Below are positions 47,594 to 57,196 of a DNA stretch of 64,000 nt, piece by piece. Location of the stretch: contig NZ_WTYX01000002.1 in the NCBI RefSeq assembly GCF_009827395.1, positions 806,001-870,000 of the forward strand, in the 5' to 3' direction. How positions within the stretch are numbered: the first letter of the stretch is position 1; the number at the start of each line of letters is the position of its first letter. The position numbers and the translations under genes are program-made. Below the pieces are notes generated by a model. That model saw only the letters and a program-made list of their open reading frames with translations, had not been told where the DNA came from and searched no databases. The DNA comes from Pontixanthobacter aquaemixtae (GTDB lineage Bacteria; Pseudomonadota; Alphaproteobacteria; Sphingomonadales; Sphingomonadaceae).

Positions 47594-48988
47594 ATGAAGA
47601 CAATTCGCATTTCATTGATGGTGGCGGCTTCAGCATTGCTTCCTGCAACGCTTGCCGCGCAATCTGCACCTAATGACGCAAACGGGCCGGAAAACCTGAT
47701 TCCCCAGCCCGCTGAAATTGTCACCCAGCCGGTTGAAGTCGATGACGAGGCGGTTGTGTCCACCACGGTTGTCGATGCAATCGACGCGATGGCGGAGCGG
47801 GAGAAGCCACTGGCCCAGAGCTGGAGCCTGGCCAACGCGCGCGCGCTAGCCGCAATTATCGAAGGGATTGGCGAAGATGGCCTTGTTCCTTCGGACTATA
47901 ATCTCGCGGGCTTGCGCTCGGCTATCGCGGCTGGTGCAAATCCGCAGCTTGATGCCGTGGCGAGCAAGAGCTTCCAGTTTCTGGTAGAGGATCTGCGCGA
48001 CGGGCGCACACCGATGGATGGCCGCAAGCAATGGTTTGTGTTCGATCCGGATCAAGACCGTTATCCGACAAAAGAATTGATGTCGGACGCGCTGGAGAGC
48101 GGCGATATTGCCGGTGTGCTTGCGCGGATCATGCCCGAGCACCCCGACTATTTCCGTTTGAAACAGGAACTGGCCAAGACCCCGGCATCCAACACCGCGC
48201 GGAAGAAGCTGATCCGGGCCAATATGGATCGCTGGCGCTGGCTCGCGCGGGATCTGGGCAGCCAGTATCTGATTACCAATGTGCCCGAATATCAGCTGCG
48301 GCTGACGGTCAATGACAAGATTGTTCGGACCTATCGCACCGTTGTCGGCAAGCCCGGACGCACCGCGACACCGCAAATTGCCGAAAGCGTCGAAGGCGTG
48401 ATCTTCAACCCGACCTGGACCGTGCCGCAGTCGATTGTGAAAGGCGAAGGTCTGGGCGCACGCGTGCTCGGCAATCCGGCATGGGCGCGCTCAAAAGGGT
48501 ACACCGCAACGCGCGGCGCGAATGGCTGGGTCAATGTTGTTCAGCAGCCGGGCCCGGGCAACTCGCTCGGCCTGATGAAGCTCGACATGCCCAACCGCCA
48601 CGCGATTTTCTTCCATGACACGCCGTCGCGGCATTTGTTCAATAGTGCCCGCCGCGCGCTGAGCCATGGCTGTATCCGCACCGAGCGGGCGACCGAACTC
48701 GCGATCACTCTGGCTATTTTGCAAGGCGGACTGACCGCCGATGAAAGCGTCGCCAAGCTGAAATCGGGCAAATATACCAAAGTGCCATTCAACAAGACGA
48801 TGCCTGCCTACATCACCTATTTCACGATGGCGCAGGACATTGACGGCAAGCTGCGGACATTCCCCGACATTTACGGCCGCGATGCCGCAGTTTTGGACGC
48901 GATGGACGCACCGCGCAAAGCCAACCGTTCACGCGTGACCGGAGAGCAAATCATTCCGATCGAGAATGATCCGCGCGATCTGGTTTGA
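47594..48988 (+). CDS. L,D-transpeptidase, YcbB/LdtD-like
   Basis: 464 residues. Signal peptide (about 1-22), then a scaffold domain with LVPSDYNLAGL and LVEDLRDGRTPMD, and the YkuD catalytic domain (about 240-430). The active-site motif is FHDTPSRHLFN followed by RRALSHGCIRTERA with the nucleophilic Cys. These enzymes make 3-3 cross-links in peptidoglycan or attach lipoproteins. ATG at 47594 follows GAAGAG. It is convergent with a second L,D-transpeptidase. Confidence 0.9.
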   Translation: MKTIRISLMVAASALLPATLAAQSAPNDANGPENLIPQPAEIVTQPVEVDDEAVVSTTVVDAIDAMAEREKPLAQSWSLANARALAAIIEGIGEDGLVPSDYNLAGLRSAIAAGANPQLDAVASKSFQFLVEDLRDGRTPMDGRKQWFVFDPDQDRYPTKELMSDALESGDIAGVLARIMPEHPDYFRLKQELAKTPASNTARKKLIRANMDRWRWLARDLGSQYLITNVPEYQLRLTVNDKIVRTYRTVVGKPGRTATPQIAESVEGVIFNPTWTVPQSIVKGEGLGARVLGNPAWARSKGYTATRGANGWVNVVQQPGPGNSLGLMKLDMPNRHAIFFHDTPSRHLFNSARRALSHGCIRTERATELAITLAILQGGLTADESVAKLKSGKYTKVPFNKTMPAYITYFTMAQDIDGKLRTFPDIYGRDAAVLDAMDAPRKANRSRVTGEQIIPIENDPRDLV

Positions 48989-49014
48989 TTGTCTGAAATT
49001 GGGGCCGGCCCGGG

Positions 49015-49749
49015 CTAGAATACGTCCGGGTTCAACCGTTCGGCCGTTCCGATAGGGTTTTCGCGCCGGAGCGTTTCGGCGTCGCCTTGTACGGGCAAGC
49101 CCGGTGTGGGCGGCGCGACAATCGAACCATCCTCCTGCAAGCCGTAGCTGTCTGCGTGGATCACGCGCCCGCCGCCCAATTGCAACAGTGCCAGCTTGAA
49201 ATCGGCATCGCCCATTGCAAAGCAGCCGTTCGAGCGGCCCAAACGGCCCCATTTTTCGACATGCGACTTTTCGGCATAGCGGGCGCGGTGCATCACAATC
49301 GCACGATCGAGCGCGTTGTCATTGGTTGAGTCCAATCCTTCCAGCCGGATCGAAGTGCCAAAGCGTCCCGTGTACCAGCCGAAGGTCGCATAGGTGCCCT
49401 TGCTGGTGCAGTGCGAATTGTGTTCGTTGGAGAAGTGGTTGAGCCAACCATCATGTTCCGGATCGGACCCATCGCCATGGCTGACAAGGAAGGATTCGAC
49501 CTGCCCCGTCACCATATTCACAAAGTGAAACCGCGGGACCGACGAACGCAGGCCGAAATCGGCAATTCCGACATAATCATCGCGCCACAACATTTCCCGA
49601 GCGCGCGCTTTCGCTTGGGCCATTTTGGCGATTTCCATCAGTTTGGCATCGCGCGCGAGGCCGGATCGTACCTGCGCCGGCACCACCCGGGGGAGCGACA
49701 AAGCCGCCCCCGTTGCCAAAGCACCACAAAGAAGATCACGTCTGTTCAT
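49015..49749 (-). CDS. Murein L,D-transpeptidase catalytic domain protein (YkuD_2 type)
   Basis: 244 residues. The N-terminus MNRRDLLCGALATGAALSLP has a twin-Arg-like motif before a hydrophobic stretch, so Tat export is possible. The catalytic part contains GWLNHFSNEHNSHCTSKGTY and the nucleophile segment GRLGRSNGCFAMGDAD. This is the YkuD_2 family, related to the L,D-transpeptidase encoded 26 bp away in the opposite direction. ATG at 49749 is favoured over 49821. Confidence 0.85.
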   Translation of the reverse strand: MNRRDLLCGALATGAALSLPRVVPAQVRSGLARDAKLMEIAKMAQAKARAREMLWRDDYVGIADFGLRSSVPRFHFVNMVTGQVESFLVSHGDGSDPEHDGWLNHFSNEHNSHCTSKGTYATFGWYTGRFGTSIRLEGLDSTNDNALDRAIVMHRARYAEKSHVEKWGRLGRSNGCFAMGDADFKLALLQLGGGRVIHADSYGLQEDGSIVAPPTPGLPVQGDAETLRRENPIGTAERLNPDVF

Positions 49750-49832
49750 ATTATGTGCTATAACACCGCAAAGGTTGGATGATTGCTGAATGGCATGAAA
49801 GAACCGAATATCCAAGCGCAAGGGAACGGGCG

Positions 49833-50306
49833 ATGCAAAGTTGGACAGGATTGAAGTTGCTATCTGGTGCAGCCGCCCTGGCGCTTTGCAGCGGCCCGGC
49901 TGCGCTTGCGGATGAACCGGTGCGCGGGGATGAAGCGCCAGCCCATTCGGCCAAGACCCTGCTGCGCCTGAAACAGAATTCGGGCATCACTTTGCAATGG
50001 ATCGATTGGGACAGGCGCGGCCAGGCTGCCCTTCGCGAGCAGAACGGCACATTCTACCTATCGGGCGGGCAGATTGCATCGGATGGCGCGGGGACGCTTT
50101 GGCTTGATGGAGAAGTTGTTTCGTCTGGCGATGACCACTTCATTTTCGAAGGGCTGATCCGCATCGCAAACACGCCGGGCAACGGACGGATTTGCCAGGA
50201 CACCAAACGCTGGCGTTTCGCGATCACTCAGAACCGTAAATATTACCGCTTGCGTGAATTTGAATGGTGCGATGGCCTGACCGACTATATCGACATTTAT
50301 TTCTAA
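49833..50306 (+). CDS. Hypothetical exported protein
   Basis: 157 residues with a signal peptide (about 1-26, ending AALAD). The mature part has predicted beta structure and two Cys (GRICQDTKRW and EWCDGL) that could form a disulfide. No family recognised. ATG at 49833 has AGGGAACGGG upstream. It is divergent from the YkuD_2 gene and convergent with the retropepsin gene, all three encoding exported proteins. Confidence 0.7.
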   Translation: MQSWTGLKLLSGAAALALCSGPAALADEPVRGDEAPAHSAKTLLRLKQNSGITLQWIDWDRRGQAALREQNGTFYLSGGQIASDGAGTLWLDGEVVSSGDDHFIFEGLIRIANTPGNGRICQDTKRWRFAITQNRKYYRLREFEWCDGLTDYIDIYF

Positions 50307-50319
50307 CGATATCGGCTGC

Positions 50320-50916
50320 TTAGCTCGATTTCCAGATCATCCTGTCACGCTCGATCTCGACCGATTTGATCTGCGACAGGAAAGATTGGCCGAGCAGAGA
50401 GACTTCCAGCCCTTCGGGAATGACCACCGCCCGCACATTGCGCTGGGTGAACCCGCCGATTTCCACCTGGTCGATCATCACCGGCACGCCGTAAACCGCG
50501 CCGCTGGCGCCGCTGCCGATTGGCATGATGTCGCTGCTGCTCCATGTCAGACCTGCGGCCTGAGCATCGGGGCCGGTCAAGGCGATGATGCTGGCCCCGG
50601 TATCGACCAGAAAATGCGTCGAAGCCCCCTGCACAGTACCATTGGCATAGAAATGCCCGTCAGATTGACGCTGCAAGGTATGCCCACCGCTGTTCCAGCT
50701 GGAAGAACCGGCGTCGCTATTTTGGGCCCTTCGGCTGCGCAACTCGGGACGACCGGTCTGTTTATGGACCTTGGCGCCGGTATCGTTCCAGTCAGAGGTG
50801 TCGACTCCGCGTGGTTCGCTGCTTTGTGTTTGCTCAGCCGCGCTTTCGCCCCCCGAAGGGAACGCGGTGATAACTGCGAACACCAAAACGCCGCTGAAGA
50901 TGACAAACCGGTTCAT
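50320..50916 (-). CDS. Retropepsin-like aspartic protease, exported
   Basis: 198 residues. A signal or anchor segment (about 4-20), a disordered Ser-rich linker, then a clan AA domain with HFLVDTGASIIALTG (the catalytic DTG triad) and the C-terminal SLLGQSFLSQIKSVEIERDR. One DTG per chain implies a homodimer, as in retroviral proteases and in the TIGR02281 bacterial family. Substrate unknown. Confidence 0.87.
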   Translation of the reverse strand: MNRFVIFSGVLVFAVITAFPSGGESAAEQTQSSEPRGVDTSDWNDTGAKVHKQTGRPELRSRRAQNSDAGSSSWNSGGHTLQRQSDGHFYANGTVQGASTHFLVDTGASIIALTGPDAQAAGLTWSSSDIMPIGSGASGAVYGVPVMIDQVEIGGFTQRNVRAVVIPEGLEVSLLGQSFLSQIKSVEIERDRMIWKSS

Positions 50917-50941
50917 GCACCGGCATCATAGGCGGGGGACC

Positions 50942-51502
50942 TTAAGCGCCGGTAAAGCGCAACAATTCGTCAAAAATGGCGTCTTCGCTGTGCGATGCGG
51001 CGTTTCGCCACGTTTTGGCCGTGTCGGCGTTGAGCACTTTGCCCAGCGGCGACAGAATGATCACCGTCGGTGTTCCCTTCACCTCGATATCAAACCGCCG
51101 CGCGATATCGAGATTATGCCCATCGCCTGTTTGCGGCATGCCGACATTGACGAAAACCAGCTCGTAATGCTCGGCAATGAGCTGCTGAAAACGCGGTTCC
51201 TGCGTCCAGCCGGCAAATGCCCGGCTATCGTGGCACCAGTTTGCGCCGAGCACGAGCAGCACGAGCCGACCATCGGCCTCTGCCCTAAGGATGGCCGCAT
51301 CGACATCGCTCTTGGCGTCGCGCGATGCGTCATAGAGGCGTGCTTCGGGGTGCTTTTCTTCCTCATCGGCCACGGGCATTGCTGCTACGGCTGCCTCGAT
51401 AAAAGTCATCCTCTCAGCTGGCGGTCGGACGATGGTACTCGTTGTTGAGCATCCTGCCATCAGAAGCGTGCCTGCCAAGACTGCAAAGCCGAGATTCCTC
51501 AT
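50942..51502 (-). CDS. Thioredoxin-like lipoprotein with WCHDS motif
   Basis: 186 residues. Signal peptide with lipobox LLMAGCSTT. The thioredoxin-fold domain contains LLVLGANWCHDSRAFAGW and the cis-Pro loop IEVKGTPTVIILSP. The active site is Cys-His-Asp-Ser, with only one Cys, so it is not a classical dithiol oxidoreductase. Similar proteins belong to the thioredoxin_7 type. The start overlaps the stop of the flavoprotein gene (ATGA), so the two are coupled. Confidence 0.8.
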   Translation of the reverse strand: MRNLGFAVLAGTLLMAGCSTTSTIVRPPAERMTFIEAAVAAMPVADEEEKHPEARLYDASRDAKSDVDAAILRAEADGRLVLLVLGANWCHDSRAFAGWTQEPRFQQLIAEHYELVFVNVGMPQTGDGHNLDIARRFDIEVKGTPTVIILSPLGKVLNADTAKTWRNAASHSEDAIFDELLRFTGA

Positions 51503-52947
51503 CGTTCGATATGCTCCGCACGAGCCGCCTCGGCGAGCCGTTGCACACCCGGCATTCCGACCGCAATCGCTTCCGAAAACCCGCCCATCACCGCAAGGCG
51601 CGTATCGCCTGCCGCCATCATCTTGGCCATTGTCGTCCCAGTCGGATCGAGCCGAGCCTTTGACAGCCATGCCGCGATCTTGGGGTTTTGCGACCACGCG
51701 CCGCGATTGATGAAATTGTTGAGGAAGCTCAACGGGAAAGTGTTCGGCGTATCGGTCAAGGGTGAGGGGATGCCGAGCGCGTTCTTGGCCTCGTCATCGT
51801 CGAAATTTGCCTCGAGAAATGCAGTCAGAGCCGCGCTGAATGTCACCAGCGGCGCATGCAGTGGTTGCAACACGATCCGGTCTTCGCGGAATTGCGGGCC
51901 ATGCACGCGGCTGTCGCTGAAGGGCACCGCGCTGGCGGTGCAATCGATGAACAGCGCATCCTCGGGCACGCTTTCGATCGCGCCCTCGAAAGTCATTGTG
52001 CCCGGCGCAATCGCCTGCACCCGGCCATGGCGGATCACATTGGTGATTGTGCGCAGCAATTCGACCTCGCCTTCGGAAATGGTTGCGTAGTGGAACATCT
52101 CCGGCTTCACGCTTTCGTCGATCCGCAGCATATAACCATCGCGCCCGAGAATCTCGAACATCTCGTCGCCTGTCTCCGCCTCGGCGGCAGCGCGGAGCAT
52201 CGCGATCTGGTTCTGGACCACGTCCTCAAAAAAGTCTGGCCCCGGCTGGGTATAAAGCCGGTTGATGATCCACGAATCGCGCGAGCGTACCCAGCTGATC
52301 GCAGAGGGATCAACTCCTGCCTGCAGCAGCCACACGCCTGTATCCATCGCGGTCTTTCCCGCGCCGACGATGACATAATGGCCGGGCAGATCATCGGCCT
52401 TCATCCACAAATCGGGCAGATCGCCCGGGATCGCGAAAGGTGTGCCGCCGGCAATCTCAAACTGCGCCTTGTGCGTGGCAGGGACGGAAGTCTGGTAAAA
52501 TGTACCGTCCACGACCTTGCGGCGCACAGTTACGCCTGTTTCCTCGCCCGACAGGATCGACCGGAATGTCGCTTTGCCATCGCCAGCCTGCGTTACCTCG
52601 GACAGCGGATGGTACGAAACCCGTCCGCTGGGCAGGAAGCGCCGGTTCATCAGATGCGAGAAATAGGCCAGCACTTCAGTTCCACTGGCGAGCGGATAGA
52701 GGCCTTTATTCGGTCCGTGATCGTCAATCACATCATCGCCAAACTCCATCGAGTTGACGCCGTAAAAGGCGCTCGGCTGGTGGAGCGCAACGAAGGAATA
52801 GGCATCGTTCCAATGTCCGCCCGGTTTGGCATGCTTGTCGACTATGGTGATATGGCAATCGGGATCTTCATCGAGCAGCGTATCAACAAACGCCAATCCC
52901 ACCGCACCCGCACCGATTACGAGATAGTCGGTTTCGATAGTGGCCAT
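51499..52947 (-). CDS. FAD/NAD(P)-dependent oxidoreductase (flavin monooxygenase-like)
   Basis: 482 residues. FAD-binding GxGxxG is YLVIGAGAVGLAFVDTLL at the N-terminus, a KPGGHWND segment follows, and a second Rossmann loop HYVIVGAGKTAMDTGVWLL lies near residue 195. This layout matches group B flavoprotein monooxygenase relatives. Substrate unknown. It is translationally coupled to the downstream thioredoxin-like lipoprotein. Confidence 0.82.
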   Translation of the reverse strand: MATIETDYLVIGAGAVGLAFVDTLLDEDPDCHITIVDKHAKPGGHWNDAYSFVALHQPSAFYGVNSMEFGDDVIDDHGPNKGLYPLASGTEVLAYFSHLMNRRFLPSGRVSYHPLSEVTQAGDGKATFRSILSGEETGVTVRRKVVDGTFYQTSVPATHKAQFEIAGGTPFAIPGDLPDLWMKADDLPGHYVIVGAGKTAMDTGVWLLQAGVDPSAISWVRSRDSWIINRLYTQPGPDFFEDVVQNQIAMLRAAAEAETGDEMFEILGRDGYMLRIDESVKPEMFHYATISEGEVELLRTITNVIRHGRVQAIAPGTMTFEGAIESVPEDALFIDCTASAVPFSDSRVHGPQFREDRIVLQPLHAPLVTFSAALTAFLEANFDDDEAKNALGIPSPLTDTPNTFPLSFLNNFINRGAWSQNPKIAAWLSKARLDPTGTTMAKMMAAGDTRLAVMGGFSEAIAVGMPGVQRLAEAARAEHIER

Positions 52948-52956
52948 CGCGTACGG

Positions 52957-53355
52957 TTACTCCAATTCGTCCAGTGGTTTGCCGTCGAGCAGTACTTCTT
53001 CGCCCTTATCTCTAGCGTTGCTTCCCCGGCGGGGTTGAGGCTCCCTCCCCAAGGCGAAGATAATTGCCTTGCTGATCACTGAGCCAAGAAATATCCCGCC
53101 AAAACTGACACCCAATAGAGTGCCTGCGGAAAGCAAAAAGGATGCTTGTTGGATGGTGCCAGATGTTACCCTGAATGCGACAAAAAGCGGCAAACTCAAC
53201 GCGAAAAAAGTCAAAATTTTGGCGTAGAATGGTGCTTTCCGACCTCGTTCAACGGGGCGGTAGACTTTGATCAAAGCAATCAGAACAATGTTAAGCAGCC
53301 AAAAGACCAAGACCCAAACCAAAGGGACGGTCAGCAAAAACTCCCGTGTGTTCAT
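52957..53355 (-). CDS. Hypothetical membrane protein downstream of ispG
   Basis: 132 residues with three predicted membrane helices (about 7-29, 44-63, 76-103) and a charged C-terminal tail ([18 protein letters not shown]). Its start overlaps the ispG stop by 4 bp. No family recognised. Codon use is slightly AT-richer than the neighbours. Confidence 0.7.
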   Translation of the reverse strand: MNTREFLLTVPLVWVLVFWLLNIVLIALIKVYRPVERGRKAPFYAKILTFFALSLPLFVAFRVTSGTIQQASFLLSAGTLLGVSFGGIFLGSVISKAIIFALGREPQPRRGSNARDKGEEVLLDGKPLDELE

Positions 53356-54494
53356 TCTGCAGCTTCGGTTGCGTGCGGATCGAAGGCCGTAGCGTTCCCG
53401 GCTTCGATTTCCGCCGCTTTCGCCTCAACCAGCTCGACAATATGATCGAGCATATCGTCGCTCTGCACCGTGTGGTCGGTCACACCCGAAAGATAGACCA
53501 TATGCTTGCCATTGCCGCCGCCGGTCAGGCCGATATCGGTTTCGCGTGCCTCGCCTGGGCCATTGACCACGCAGCCGAGGACCGAGAGCGAAAGCGGGGT
53601 TTTGATATGTTCGAGCCGCGCTTCGAGCGCCTCAACCGTGCGGATCACATCGAAGCCTTGGCGCGAACAGCTGGGGCAAGACACTACGCGGACGCCGCGT
53701 GTCCGCAGGCCGAGCGCTTTGAGCATTTCGAAGCCGACTTTGACTTCCTGTTCCGGCTCGGCAGAGAGTGAGACGCGGATCGTATCGCCGATTCCCGCCC
53801 ACAATAGACTTCCCATACCGATCGAGCTTTTGACCGTTCCGCCGATCAGCCCGCCCGCTTCGGTAATGCCCAGATGGAGCGGGCAATCGACCGTTTCGGC
53901 GAGCGCGTGATAGGCGGCGACGGCGAGGAACACGTCGCTTGCTTTCACCGCAACTTTGAATTCGTGGAAATCGTGATCCTGCAGCAGCTTGATATGGTCG
54001 AGCGCGCTTTCGACCAAAGCCTCCGGACAGGGCTCTCCGTATTTCTCCAGCAAATCCTTTTCCAGACTGCCGGCGTTGACGCCGATACGGATAGAGCAGC
54101 CATTCGCTTTCGCCGCGCGGACCACTTCGGCCACGCGTTCGGAGGATCCGATATTGCCCGGGTTGATCCGCAAGCAGGCGGCCCCTGCATCGGCGGCTTC
54201 CAATGCGCGTTTGTAGTGGAAGTGGATGTCGGCGACGATGGGAATGCGTGCCGCCTTGGTGATCTTGCCAAAGGCTGCTGTCGCTTCCTCGGTCGGGCAG
54301 GACACACGGATAATATCTGCGCCGGCATCTTCGCAGCGGCGGATCTGGTCAAGCGTCGCCACCGCATCTTCGGTTGGCGTGTTGGTCATGGTCTGCACCG
54401 TGATCGGCGCATCGCCGCCAACGGGCACGTCGCCAACCATGATCTGGCGGCATTGTCGCCGCTCAATCGTGCGCCAGGGGCGGATTGCATTCAT
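53352..54494 (-). CDS. ispG: 4-hydroxy-3-methylbut-2-en-1-yl diphosphate synthase
   Basis: 380 residues. TIM barrel start with [19 protein letters not shown] and [13 protein letters not shown]; the 4Fe-4S domain has [13 protein letters not shown] and [20 protein letters not shown]. It performs the penultimate step of the non-mevalonate isoprenoid pathway. ATG at 54494. It is followed by a coupled membrane protein gene. Confidence 0.97.
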   Translation of the reverse strand: MNAIRPWRTIERRQCRQIMVGDVPVGGDAPITVQTMTNTPTEDAVATLDQIRRCEDAGADIIRVSCPTEEATAAFGKITKAARIPIVADIHFHYKRALEAADAGAACLRINPGNIGSSERVAEVVRAAKANGCSIRIGVNAGSLEKDLLEKYGEPCPEALVESALDHIKLLQDHDFHEFKVAVKASDVFLAVAAYHALAETVDCPLHLGITEAGGLIGGTVKSSIGMGSLLWAGIGDTIRVSLSAEPEQEVKVGFEMLKALGLRTRGVRVVSCPSCSRQGFDVIRTVEALEARLEHIKTPLSLSVLGCVVNGPGEARETDIGLTGGGNGKHMVYLSGVTDHTVQSDDMLDHIVELVEAKAAEIEAGNATAFDPHATEAAE

Positions 54495-54582
54495 TGATTA
54501 TGCCTATCAAACGCGCGGGGTTCCTCCCGCCTATATGAAGGCTTTCAGTAGCTTTTGCGACAGCTTTTGTCTGCCCGTGACT

Positions 54583-55893
54583 TCACGCGCGTTTGCGCAG
54601 CGCCGAACTGGCCTGCGGGGCAGGAGAGACCTTGTCGACAATGTCCTGCGCTTCGCCGGGTTCGACAAGGCCCAGCAACCATTGCTGCGCGCGTATAACC
54701 GGCAGAGGCTTGCTGAAATAATATCCCTGCCCGTAGTTGATCCCGAGGTCCTTCATAACGCGAAGTTCCTCCTCGGTCTCGATACCTTCTGCAACGATCA
54801 GGCAGCCGATTTCATGCGAAAACGCCACCATCGCGGCGGCCATCGCGCGCCGCGCCGGATTGGTGTCAATATCGCGCGTCAGGCTCATATCGAGCTTGAG
54901 AATATCCGGTTCCAGATCGACAATATGGCGCAGACCGGCATAGCCCGACCCGACATCGTCAATCGCAATTCGTGCTTTGGGGCTGATCCTTTTGAGCGCT
55001 GCTGCAAGTTCGGAATAGCTCTGTACTTCGTGGTGCTCGGTCACTTCAATGACCAGCCTCTGGCCGTCGCAGGCCTCCAATGCCTGTTCCAGAGCACCGG
55101 ACATGATCGTTTCCGGCGATGCGTTGACCGACATGTAATGGCCTTCGGGAACGTAAGGCAGCGTTGCGATGGCGCTGCGCACCGCCAGCATTTCCAGCTC
55201 GATCCCGAGACCGACCTCGTCCGCTTCGTCAAACCACTTGTCGGGCCCGCGTTCGCCAGCATCGGGGAAGCGTGCGAGGCATTCGACCCCAGATGGCAGG
55301 CCGGTTTCCAGCGAATGGATCGGCTGGTGCATAATCGTCAGCTTCTCGCCCGCGATCAGTTCTGTGATCGTGCGCGACAGGGCCGATGCGCGCGCATCGG
55401 TTTCCAGTTCGCCCTCGATATATTCGGCGGCCAGTGTGGCAAAGGCGCGCAAAACGCCCAGATCGCGTTGGGTCATCGACCGGTCAGGTGCACGGCTTAG
55501 CGCGCAGAAGCTGCCATAAAGCGACCCGTCCTTGAGCCGTAGCGGCACGTTGAGATGGCAGCCCACTGGAAGCATCTCGGTTATCGCGAACTCTTTGGTG
55601 AAAGGATAGTCGGCTGGATCCTGGATCAATTCAGGCAAGCGGCCATGCGCCACATGCCAACAATAACCATCCTCTACAGGCTCGCGGTATCCGGGGCCCA
55701 TGGGCAATTCCAGATCGCTGCTGACATGCGTCAATTCGCGCATCCCGTCATCGAATTTGGTGACGAAGGCGATTTCCACCCCGAGATGGCTGCGCACAGC
55801 TTCCAATATCCGGTCAACACGCTCGTTGGCGTATAGCTCGAAATTGTTCTTCGGTTCGGTCAGGAACGGCGCGATCGGAGAGGGCTTTGTCAT
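54583..55893 (-). CDS. GAF-EAL protein, cyclic-di-GMP phosphodiesterase candidate
   Basis: 436 residues. The N-terminal GAF domain (about 20-170) is followed by an EAL domain (180-420). The signature reads GVECLARF, so EAL is ECL. The other catalytic positions look intact: MSVNASPETI, IEVTEHHEV, ARIAIDDVGSGYAGL, ILKLDMSL, VAEGIETEEEL and GQGYYFSKP. It may hydrolyse cyclic di-GMP under control of a ligand at the GAF domain. It lies just beyond the sigF-nrsF genes, on the same strand. Confidence 0.85.
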   Translation of the reverse strand: MTKPSPIAPFLTEPKNNFELYANERVDRILEAVRSHLGVEIAFVTKFDDGMRELTHVSSDLELPMGPGYREPVEDGYCWHVAHGRLPELIQDPADYPFTKEFAITEMLPVGCHLNVPLRLKDGSLYGSFCALSRAPDRSMTQRDLGVLRAFATLAAEYIEGELETDARASALSRTITELIAGEKLTIMHQPIHSLETGLPSGVECLARFPDAGERGPDKWFDEADEVGLGIELEMLAVRSAIATLPYVPEGHYMSVNASPETIMSGALEQALEACDGQRLVIEVTEHHEVQSYSELAAALKRISPKARIAIDDVGSGYAGLRHIVDLEPDILKLDMSLTRDIDTNPARRAMAAAMVAFSHEIGCLIVAEGIETEEELRVMKDLGINYGQGYYFSKPLPVIRAQQWLLGLVEPGEAQDIVDKVSPAPQASSALRKRA

Positions 55894-55938
55894 GGTACTG
55901 CTATCGCAAAAATTGGCTAAAACCCGGTAAACGGCAAT

Positions 55939-56595
55939 TTACCATCGCAGCAGCCGAGGCAGGGCGTAGCGCCCGATAATCGCGCCAGCCACAACGGGGG
56001 CAACGTGCCACAAGCCCAGATGAACCACTCCGTCGATCGGGCAGGCGAGGCCATAGGCGACCGATCCCAGCGCGGTTGACGCCACACCGACATGCAGCCC
56101 GGCCAGATTGGGCGATACCGGCGCACCTTTGCGGAGCCAGTAAACCAGCGCGCCGGCGGTCGCCGCAGCGGCCCACAAGCCGCCGACGAAGCAGTCGAGG
56201 CCGTAGGGGTCATTGAGCAAGGATGTGCCATGATCGTGGCCGATCAACGTAACGAAAGCAGCCAGCGGCAACACTGCGGCCATCGCCATCGCCCATTTCG
56301 GGCCATCATGCGAATTGCCAACTCTTGGCGCTGCCATTTTGAGAGCGCTGCTGACGCTGGCGCAACCCAGGATCAGCAAAAGCCCATTGGTAATGACGAA
56401 AAATGCCGACGCACCACCCGACAATCCATTGAACCAAAGCCCTTTGATAAAATCGACACCAAGAATCGTGACAATAATGGCCAATGTGACGAGGATCAGC
56501 CCGTCGCGAAACCTGATCGATCGCACGGGCTGCAAGTCAGCCGCCATTTGTTCGATAAGGGGGTTGGGGGACACCCTTTTCCGCTCGCTGTTCAT
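55939..56595 (-). CDS. nrsF: NrsF-type membrane anti-sigma factor (DUF1109)
   Basis: 218 residues with about six membrane helices. The DUF1109 pattern is present, with Cys135 in YGLDCFVGGLWA and Cys185 in YGLACPIDGVVHLGLWH, at periplasm-facing positions, which match the Cys pair reported as important for metal sensing in the Caulobacter NrsF. In that model it holds SigF inactive until stress. ATG at 56595 lies 1 bp after the sigF stop, so the two are coupled. Confidence 0.9.
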   Translation of the reverse strand: MNSERKRVSPNPLIEQMAADLQPVRSIRFRDGLILVTLAIIVTILGVDFIKGLWFNGLSGGASAFFVITNGLLLILGCASVSSALKMAAPRVGNSHDGPKWAMAMAAVLPLAAFVTLIGHDHGTSLLNDPYGLDCFVGGLWAAAATAGALVYWLRKGAPVSPNLAGLHVGVASTALGSVAYGLACPIDGVVHLGLWHVAPVVAGAIIGRYALPRLLRW

Positions 56596-56596
56596 T

Positions 56597-57127
56597 TTAC
56601 TCGGCCTTCTCAACTATCGCGGACAGTTTCTTGAGCCCGCGGTGGATGTTTACTTTGACGGCAGATTCAGACTGCCCGGTTCTTTGTGCGGCCTCCCTGA
56701 TCGAAAGCCCTTCGATTTTGACCATCTCGATCACTGCGGATTGTTTGACCGGTATATGGACGAACATCCGCTCGAGACTGAGCCGCGCCAGTACGGCTTC
56801 TTCATCGCTATCCTCTGGCGCGTCATAATCTTCCAGCCCGTCTTCCGCCTGACGATAGACCTTTCGTAGATGATCGACCCAGCGATAGCGCGCAATCGCG
56901 GCCAGCCATGGCAGAAACGCACGGTCAGGGTCGTATGCGGCGCGTTTGTTGTGCAGCGCCATCATCACTTCCTGAACCAGATCGTCCAGCTGGGCCGGAG
57001 GGCAGCGGCGGCGGAAATAGCGTTCCAGCCACAGCTGCACCTCGGTCAGCAGAACGGTGTAGGATTGCTGATCACCCTTTTGCGAAGCGACCATCAGGCG
57101 GGCCAAAGTCTGTTCGTCTGCAATCAC
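56597..57127 (-). CDS. sigF: ECF-family RNA polymerase sigma factor, SigF type
   Basis: 176 residues. Region 2 contains LDDLVQEVMMALHNKRAAYD and WLAAIARYRWVDHLRK; region 4 contains GLSIREAAQRTGQSESAVKV with NIHRGLKKL. Coupling to the DUF1109 gene identifies the Caulobacter SigF type. The start is GTG at 57127 with AGGGAGAGGG upstream. Its own promoter (57171-57196) matches the pattern in front of both bufferin genes, implying positive autoregulation. Confidence 0.92.
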   Translation of the reverse strand: MIADEQTLARLMVASQKGDQQSYTVLLTEVQLWLERYFRRRCPPAQLDDLVQEVMMALHNKRAAYDPDRAFLPWLAAIARYRWVDHLRKVYRQAEDGLEDYDAPEDSDEEAVLARLSLERMFVHIPVKQSAVIEMVKIEGLSIREAAQRTGQSESAVKVNIHRGLKKLSAIVEKAE

Positions 57128-57170
57128 TGACCCTCTCCCTTCGCGTTGTTGTGCCTGGCTTTGCAGATGG

Positions 57171-57196
57171 TTCGGTCAGCCATGCGGTTTGGTTAC
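57171..57196 (-). promoter_or_regulatory. SigF-type promoter of sigF-nrsF
   Basis: On the minus strand GTAACC (57196-57191) is followed after 16 bp by CGAA (57174-57171), 44 bp before the sigF start. It overlaps the last codons of doxX. The same arrangement precedes bufA1 and bufA2. Confidence 0.8.
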
